NCBI GenBank assembly: GCA_014376645.1
Contig: JACMRD010000129.1
Coordinates: forward strand, 1-55,440
Length of the DNA: 55,440 nucleotides
Source: Herminiimonas sp.
GTDB lineage: Bacteria; Pseudomonadota; Gammaproteobacteria; Burkholderiales; Burkholderiaceae_D
Reading direction: 5' to 3'
Shown here: positions 47,877 through 55,440 of the stretch, piece by piece
Numbering within the stretch: position 1 is the stretch's first letter
How the letters are laid out: the number at the start of each line of letters is the position of its first letter
Notes under the pieces: generated by a model
The model's database searches: none
Told to the model about the DNA's origin: nothing
What the model saw: only the letters and a program-made list of their open reading frames with translations
Made by a program: the position numbers and the translations under genes

Positions 47877-49868
47877 ATGATTCTGTCATCGCTTGAACTA
47901 ACCCTGTTGCTGCTGGGCGCGTCGGTGCTCGGCGTGGTCGCTTTCCGCATGTTGCACCTGCCGCCGATGCTGGGCTACGTGGCCGTCGGCATCGTCATCG
48001 GTCCACATGCGCTGGGCCTGGTGCAGGATGAATCCGGCACCCAGCATCTGGCTGAATTCGGCGTGGTCTTCCTGATGTTTTCCATCGGCCTGGAGTTCTC
48101 GCTGCCCAAGCTGATGTCGATGCGGCGCATCGTCTTTGGTCTCGGCCTGGCGCAGGTGCTGCTGACTGTCGTGGCGACCATGATCAGCGGCGTACTGGCG
48201 GCACTGCTGTTGCCGAAACTGGTCAGCGTGAGTTGGCAGGCGGCGTTTGCACTCGGCGGCGCGCTGGCGATGTCGTCGACGGCGATCGTCTCCAAGATGC
48301 TCACCGAGCGCCTGGAACTGGAGAGCGAACACGGGCGGCGCATCATGAGCGTGCTGTTGTTCCAGGATCTGGCACTGGTGCCGCTGCTGATCATCGTGCC
48401 GGCACTGGCCCACCCCGGCGGCAACCTGATGGCCACGCTCGCCTGGGCCACCTTCAAGGCGGCGCTGGTGCTGATCCTGTTGCTGTTCATCGGCCAGAAA
48501 CTGTTGCGCCGCTGGTTCCGCGTCGTGGTCCAGCGCCGTTCGCAGGAACTGTTCATGCTCAACCTGCTGCTCGTCACGCTCGGGGCAGCTTGGGTCACGG
48601 AGCGCGCCGGCCTGTCGCTGGCGCTGGGCGCTTTCGTGGCGGGCATGCTGATTTCGGAGACCGAATACCGGCATCAGGTCGAGGAAGACATCAAGCCGTT
48701 TCGTGACGTCCTGTTGGGCCTGTTCTTCGTCACCATCGGCATGCTGCTCAACGTACCGCTGGTACTGCAAAACTGGTGGCTGGTGCTGTTGTTGCTGGTT
48801 GGACCGGTGTTCCTCAAATTCGCGCTGATCGCGGCGCTGGCGAGGTTCTTCGGATCGTCCACCGGGGTGGCCCTGCGCACCGGGCTGGCACTGGCGCAAG
48901 CCGGCGAATTCGGCTTCGTGCTGCTCAATCAGGCCGGCGGCCTGAAACTGCTTGACCCGCTGCTGATCCAGATGATCCTCGCTTCGATGGTGCTGTCGAT
49001 GTTGGTCGCGCCGTTCCTGATCGAGCGCTCGGATGCGATCGTCCTGAAACTCTCGGCCAATGAATGGATGATGCAGTCGCTCACACTCACCCGCATCGCG
49101 ACCCGCACCATGACGGTTCAGCGTCACGTGATCATCGCCGGTTTCGGGCGCAGCGGGCAGAACCTGGCGCGCCTGCTGGAAGAGGAGAACATCGTCTACC
49201 ATGCCCTCGACCTGGAGCCGGACCGGGTGTCGGAAGCGCAGGCCAGCGGCGCCATGGTGTCGTATGGCGACGCCGCGCGCCGAGAAAGCCTGATTGCCGC
49301 CGGTATCCATCGCGCCGCCGCGCTGGTGATCACCTACACCAATACCGCTTCGGCGCTGAAGGTGCTGCACTTCGTCCAGGAACTCGCACCGACGCTGCCG
49401 GTCATCGTGCGCAGCCACGACGATACCGACCTCGACAAGTTGCGCGCCGCCGGTGCCACCGAAGTGGTGCCGGAACTGATGGAAGGCAGCCTGATGCTGG
49501 CGTCGCATGCGTTGGTGGTGCTGGGCGTGCCGCTGCGCCGGGTGGTGCACCGGGTACAGGCGGCGCGCGACGAGCGGTATGCATCGTTGCGCGGTTATTT
49601 CCATGCCGCAGGCGACACCGCCGAGGAGGATGATCATCTGCAGGTGCGTTTGCATTCAGTGACCCTGGGCGCCGATGCCAGCGCCGTCGGCAAGAGCGTC
49701 GAAGCGCTCGATCTCGGCCAGACCGGTTGTGCCGTGAGCATGCTGCGGCGGGCCAAGGATCGCGTCGAAATCAGCAGCCAGACCCGTTTGCAGGAGGGTG
49801 ACACGCTGGTCTTGCGCGGCACCACCGCAGCCATCGCGCTGGCCGAGGCGCGCCTGCTCAAGGCCTGA
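47877..49868 (+). CDS. Kef/YbaL-type monovalent cation:proton antiporter
   Basis: A CPA2-family inner membrane protein with about 12 hydrophobic segments (residues about 1-390) followed by a cytoplasmic RCK (TrkA-N) domain starting near residue 416 (IIAGFGRSGQNLARLLEEEN) and a TrkA-C domain from about residue 580. Such proteins exchange K+ or Na+ for H+ and often respond to nucleotides or thiols. Whether it is KefB/C- or RosB/YbaL-like cannot be fixed. Length is 663 residues. It is divergent from kdsD, with a 95-base gap; TTGACG at 47843-47848 may be its -35 box. Confidence 0.9.
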   Translation: MILSSLELTLLLLGASVLGVVAFRMLHLPPMLGYVAVGIVIGPHALGLVQDESGTQHLAEFGVVFLMFSIGLEFSLPKLMSMRRIVFGLGLAQVLLTVVATMISGVLAALLLPKLVSVSWQAAFALGGALAMSSTAIVSKMLTERLELESEHGRRIMSVLLFQDLALVPLLIIVPALAHPGGNLMATLAWATFKAALVLILLLFIGQKLLRRWFRVVVQRRSQELFMLNLLLVTLGAAWVTERAGLSLALGAFVAGMLISETEYRHQVEEDIKPFRDVLLGLFFVTIGMLLNVPLVLQNWWLVLLLLVGPVFLKFALIAALARFFGSSTGVALRTGLALAQAGEFGFVLLNQAGGLKLLDPLLIQMILASMVLSMLVAPFLIERSDAIVLKLSANEWMMQSLTLTRIATRTMTVQRHVIIAGFGRSGQNLARLLEEENIVYHALDLEPDRVSEAQASGAMVSYGDAARRESLIAAGIHRAAALVITYTNTASALKVLHFVQELAPTLPVIVRSHDDTDLDKLRAAGATEVVPELMEGSLMLASHALVVLGVPLRRVVHRVQAARDERYASLRGYFHAAGDTAEEDDHLQVRLHSVTLGADASAVGKSVEALDLGQTGCAVSMLRRAKDRVEISSQTRLQEGDTLVLRGTTAAIALAEARLLKA

Positions 49869-49976
49869 GCAGGGCAGCCTGATCCAATTCCCGCTAGGAT
49901 ACGGTTTTCGCTGCGCTCGCAGCGCGTGCACTGTCTGCGACTGCTTCCGCGCTACTCCCTGAAAGGCTGTTGTCCC

Positions 49977-51230
49977 ATGTCGACCCCCGTCAAATTCGTG
50001 CTCCTGATCGTGGCAGGGCTGGTCCTGCTCGGTGCAGTGGCCGCCTGCTCGCCGCTGCAGACCATCAATGCGCTTACTTCCAGCAGCACCTACGCCCGCA
50101 GCGACGACCTCGCCTACGGCAGCGACGTGCGTGACCGGCTCGACATCTACGCGCCGGCCGGCGCCGCGGGCCTGGCGCCGGTGGTGGTGTTCTTCTACGG
50201 CGGCAGCTGGAACAGCGGGAGCCGCAAGGACTACAAGTTCGTCGGGGAAGCGCTGGCCTCGCGCGGCATCCTGGCGGTGGTCGCGGATTACCGACTCTAT
50301 CCGCAGGTTCGCTATCCGGCCTTCCTGGAAGATTCTGCCGCCGCCGTCGTCTGGACCGCGAAAGAAGTGCGCAAGTACGGTGGCGACCCGAAGCGTCTGT
50401 TCGTCATGGGCCACAGCGCCGGCGGCTACAACGCGGCCATGGTAGCTCTCGACGGCCGCTGGCTGGCACAGGGCGGCATGAGCCCGGCGATGCTGCGCGG
50501 CTGGATCGGCCTGGCCGGTCCTTACGATTTCATCCCGATCAAGGAAGAGGCTGTGCGTCCGGTGTTCTTCTTTCCGAATACGCCACCCGAGTCGCAGCCG
50601 ATCAACCACGTCACGGCCGCCGCGCCGCCGACGCTGCTGATTGCGTCGAACAAGGACAGTCTGGTCGACCCGATCCGTAACACTGGCGGCTTGGCCAACA
50701 AGCTGCGCGCGGCGGGCGTACCGGTGCAGGAGACCTATTTCGACAACACTAGCCACACCAGCCTGGTCGGTTCGCTGGCGCGGCCCCTGCGCGGCCTGGC
50801 GCCGACCCTGGACGTGATCGAACGGTTCGTCAAGTCGGATGGCGGTCGCATCGCCGTCATCTCGCCATCTCCTGCGGCACCCGTGATGGCGACCTCGCCC
50901 TGGGCGCGCGGTAGCCCCGCCAGACTCGGAAAGGTCCGGCATGGAAGTGATCGAACGGATCGTTGGCATCATCGTTCCGGTGTTCGTGATCATCGCGCTC
51001 GGTTACGGCTATGCACGGCGCTCGGCCCCAGCGTCCAGTCCGACATGATTTCGGTCAACCGGGTCAGCATGGATGTGCTGTGTCCATTATTGCGGCAATA
51101 TGGGTTTGCCGCTGGCGGTCCTGGCGGTCCTGGCGTTCGGCAGCGCCAGCCTGCCGGCCGCGGTGGCACTGTTCATGGCCAGCAACCTGGTTTATTTTTC
51201 GGTGGGCATCGCCTTGATTCGCAGCGGTGA
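49977..51230 (+). CDS. Lipoprotein alpha/beta-hydrolase (esterase) with a run-on C-terminus
   Basis: The N-terminus is a signal peptide with lipobox VAAC (Cys about residue 23). The alpha/beta-hydrolase domain shows the oxyanion region VVVFFYGGSWNSG, the nucleophile elbow GHSAGG, and likely acid and base in NKDSLVDP and NTSHTSL. The domain resembles carboxylesterase/BD-FAE-like lipases and ends near residue 290 (about 50846). The frame continues for about 125 more residues through the start of the permease pseudogene, with no family similarity. A stop was probably lost by a small indel near 50850-50930. The ATG at 49977 is chosen over an open frame from 49926. Confidence 0.8.
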   Translation: MSTPVKFVLLIVAGLVLLGAVAACSPLQTINALTSSSTYARSDDLAYGSDVRDRLDIYAPAGAAGLAPVVVFFYGGSWNSGSRKDYKFVGEALASRGILAVVADYRLYPQVRYPAFLEDSAAAVVWTAKEVRKYGGDPKRLFVMGHSAGGYNAAMVALDGRWLAQGGMSPAMLRGWIGLAGPYDFIPIKEEAVRPVFFFPNTPPESQPINHVTAAAPPTLLIASNKDSLVDPIRNTGGLANKLRAAGVPVQETYFDNTSHTSLVGSLARPLRGLAPTLDVIERFVKSDGGRIAVISPSPAAPVMATSPWARGSPARLGKVRHGSDRTDRWHHRSGVRDHRARLRLCTALGPSVQSDMISVNRVSMDVLCPLLRQYGFAAGGPGGPGVRQRQPAGRGGTVHGQQPGLFFGGHRLDSQR

Positions 51231-51658
51231 CCGTGTGGACGGCGCGAGCAATGCGTCACCCTGGCGCTTGCTGGCCAGCCCGATGATGCTGGCGATGATG
51301 GCCGGGGTGATTTTTGCGGGAGTGTGGATCGGCGCGCCGGCGCCCTTGTTCCAGGGGTTGAAATTGCTGGTCGAAGCGTGCATCCCGATCATGCTCTTCG
51401 CGCTCGGGGTACGCATGGTCGATGTCAGCCTCAAGAGCTGGCACATCGGTCTGGCGGGTGCTGTCATGTGTCCGGTCGCTGGGCACCGTGCAGCGCGGCC
51501 AGATGTACCTCTTCGCGACGCTGCCCCCGGCCGTGTTCTGCTTCATGGTGGCCGAGCGCTACCAGCAGGAGCCGGACAAGGTCGCCGCCATCGTCCTGCT
51601 CGGCAATCTGGCAGCCATCGGTTTCGTCCCGGTCGGCCTGTGGTTCGGCTTGCGCTGA
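50941..51658 (+). pseudogene. Decayed AEC-family (auxin efflux carrier type) permease
   Basis: Three frames together give a broken AEC permease. The start (MEVIERIVGIIVPVFVIIAL) runs to a stop after about 35 codons. A frameshift near 51015-51030 leads to SVQSDMISVNRVSMDVLCP. A deletion then removes about 70 codons, up to GNMGLPLAV at 51094. A 9-base tandem duplication (CTGGCGGTC, 51112-51129) adds three residues. A second frameshift near 51470 leads to the last part (QMYLFATLPPAVFCFMVAER; LLGNLAAIGFVPVG) ending TGA at 51658. No functional protein is possible. Substrates of AEC proteins vary. Confidence 0.85.
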
Positions 51659-51682
51659 TCCACGGGCCAGCCGAAGCCGTCA

Positions 51683-54544
<2,862 letters not shown>

Positions 54545-54632
54545 TCACTGCTTTCAGCGGGAGGATCAACCCGACACTATAGCGGGTTTTGGTTTCTGGG
54601 GTAAAAGCTCCGGCCGGTAGGTCCGAGCGTGC

Positions 54633-54654
54633 TGCCGACACCGTTGAGTCGGCA
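54633..54654. promoter_or_regulatory. Inverted repeat in the uvrA-ssb control region
   Basis: TGCCGAC (54633-54639) and GTCGGCA (54648-54654) form a 7-bp perfect inverted repeat with an 8-base centre. It ends 19 bases before the putative ssb -10 box and so overlaps the -35 zone. It could be an operator or a short hairpin; no known regulator was recognised. Confidence 0.4.
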
Positions 54655-54673
54655 AATCCGATCGTGCCTCGCA

Positions 54674-54679
54674 TATAAT
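54674..54679 (+). promoter_or_regulatory. Candidate ssb -10 box
   Basis: A perfect TATAAT lies 75 bases before the ssb start. No consensus -35 box is correctly spaced (TTGAGT at 54644 is 24 bases away), so an activator or an extended element may be needed. Confidence 0.35.
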
Positions 54680-54753
54680 ATTGGTTCGCGCGCGGCGATA
54701 AAAGGGCAGCTGAATGGCGCCGTGCAAACATAGTTAACCTGGAGAATCAAGTC

Positions 54754-55305
54754 ATGGCATCGGTCAATAAAGTCATCATCGTCGGCAACCTCGGACGCGA
54801 TCCGGAGACGCGCTACATGCCCAATGGCGAAGCGGTTACCAACATCGCGGTTGCAACGACCGAAAGCTGGAAAGACAAGAGCAGCGGCGAAAAGAAAGAG
54901 CTCACCGAGTGGCACCGCATCACCTTTTATCGCAAGTTGGCGGAGATCGCCGGCCAATACCTGAAAAAAGGCTCGCAAATTTATATTGAAGGCCGCCTGC
55001 AGACCCGCAAGTGGACCGACAAGGAAAACGTCGAGCGTTACACCACTGAAATCATTGCAGATTCGATGCAGATGCTTGGTAGCCGTCAGGGCATGGGTGG
55101 TGGTGCAGGCGCACCGATGGATGATGATTACGCCAGCAGTGCACCGGCGCCACGCCAGTCTTCAGGCGGTGGTAGCGGCGGTGGTGGCATGGGCGGTGGT
55201 CGTGAAGGTGGCGGCAGCAGCGGCGGCAGCAGCGGTGGCGGCGCACGCCAGCCCGCCAAGCCGGCGCCGAACTTCAACGACATGGATGACGACATCCCGT
55301 TCTGA
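54754..55305 (+). CDS. ssb: Single-stranded DNA-binding protein
   Basis: SSB coats single-stranded DNA in replication, repair and recombination. The OB-fold is complete ([54 protein letters not shown]). A Gly/Ser-rich linker (residues about 115-170) leads to the conserved acidic tip MDDDIPF, which recruits partner proteins. Length is 183 residues. CTGGAG precedes the ATG. The linker DNA is low-complexity GGC/GGT/AGC repeats. Confidence 0.97.
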   Translation: MASVNKVIIVGNLGRDPETRYMPNGEAVTNIAVATTESWKDKSSGEKKELTEWHRITFYRKLAEIAGQYLKKGSQIYIEGRLQTRKWTDKENVERYTTEIIADSMQMLGSRQGMGGGAGAPMDDDYASSAPAPRQSSGGGSGGGGMGGGREGGGSSGGSSGGGARQPAKPAPNFNDMDDDIPF

Positions 55306-55331
55306 GACCGGGTGAAGCCGTAGGAATTTCC

Positions 55332-55358
55332 ACGCAGCTCGTTCAAGGCTGCGTTTTT
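55332..55358 (+). terminator. Intrinsic terminator after ssb
   Basis: A 7-bp perfect stem (ACGCAGC, 55332-55338; GCTGCGT, 55348-55354) with a 9-base loop is followed by a T run. The last 80 or so bases of the window hold no recognised feature. Confidence 0.8.
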
Positions 55359-55440
55359 CATTGTGCGTCAACGAATGACATGGTTGTGTCAACCAGCGCC
55401 CGGCCGCTCTGACATCGCCTTCAGCAGTCGTGGTTCATAA

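Noticed and set aside
47898-49655. 585-codon minus-strand frame opposite the Kef-type gene
   Set aside because: Extremely rich in His, Gln, Arg and Asp, no domain seen; the antisense of hydrophobic codons in a GC-rich gene.
55150-55250. Repetitive GGC/GGT/AGC tract in ssb as a repeat array
   Set aside because: It encodes the normal Gly/Ser-rich SSB linker; no unit of fixed length with spacers, so not CRISPR or a tandem repeat locus.

Overview
The window is a chromosomal segment of a betaproteobacterium, most likely a member of the Oxalobacteraceae or a close Burkholderiales relative. The evidence is the gene order (tuf, S10, spc and alpha ribosomal clusters with infA between secY and rpmJ, followed by dsbD; hemB/engB/cytochrome c4/resB/ccsA; mrcA divergent from pilMNOPQ; aroK-aroB-dgt; kdsD-kdsC-lptCAB-rpoN-hpf; uvrA divergent from ssb) and the character of the proteins. 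No genus can be fixed from this sequence alone. Gene density is high and almost everything is housekeeping. There is no sign of a prophage, insertion sequence, CRISPR array, tRNA or rRNA.

Layout. 1-15.6 kb: the 3' end of tuf and then a long ribosomal protein array (rpsJ to rplQ) that includes secY, infA, rpmJ and rpoA. 15.8-18.5 kb: dsbD and a 1-Cys peroxiredoxin. 18.5-20.5 kb: hemB and engB on the minus strand, separated by a structured, terminator-ended element that looks like a small plus-strand RNA. 20.6-26.5 kb: cytochrome c4, System II cytochrome c maturation (resB, ccsA) and the periplasmic methionine sulfoxide reductase pair msrP-msrQ. 26.6-30.9 kb: lptM-lysA, cyaY and mrcA. 31.2-38.2 kb: the type IV pilus alignment and secretin operon pilMNOPQ and a large Ig-like lipoprotein gene. 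38.2-42.2 kb: a fused aroK-aroB frame, dgt and a hydroxyisobutyryl-CoA hydrolase-like gene. 42.3-47.8 kb: a minus-strand operon for KDO synthesis and LPS export (kdsD, kdsC, lptC, lptA, lptB) continuing into rpoN and hpf. 47.9-51.7 kb: a Kef-type antiporter, a lipoprotein esterase whose frame runs on, and a decayed AEC-family permease. 51.7-55.4 kb: uvrA and ssb.

Functional themes. The first third is the translation and transcription core. The middle is envelope redox chemistry: DsbD carries reductant to the periplasm, ResB/CcsA attach haem to cytochromes such as c4, HemB feeds haem synthesis, and MsrPQ repairs oxidised periplasmic methionines. The rest is envelope assembly: peptidoglycan synthesis (MrcA), pilus machinery, KDO/LPS export, and the LptM-like lipoprotein.

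Main oddities. Two essential ribosomal protein genes, rpsS and rpsN, each carry one in-frame TAG where a conserved lysine is expected, with the downstream frame intact, while TAG is an ordinary terminal stop for at least six other genes here. Shikimate kinase and dehydroquinate synthase are in one uninterrupted frame. S10 has an N-terminal extension. A permease gene is decayed by several lesions, and the preceding hydrolase has lost its stop. A structured RNA candidate sits divergent from hemB. Every gap in the rpsK-rpsD-rpoA-rplQ stretch contains a hairpin. Nothing in the window proves a wholly new system; the amber pair and the hemB-adjacent RNA deserve the most attention.
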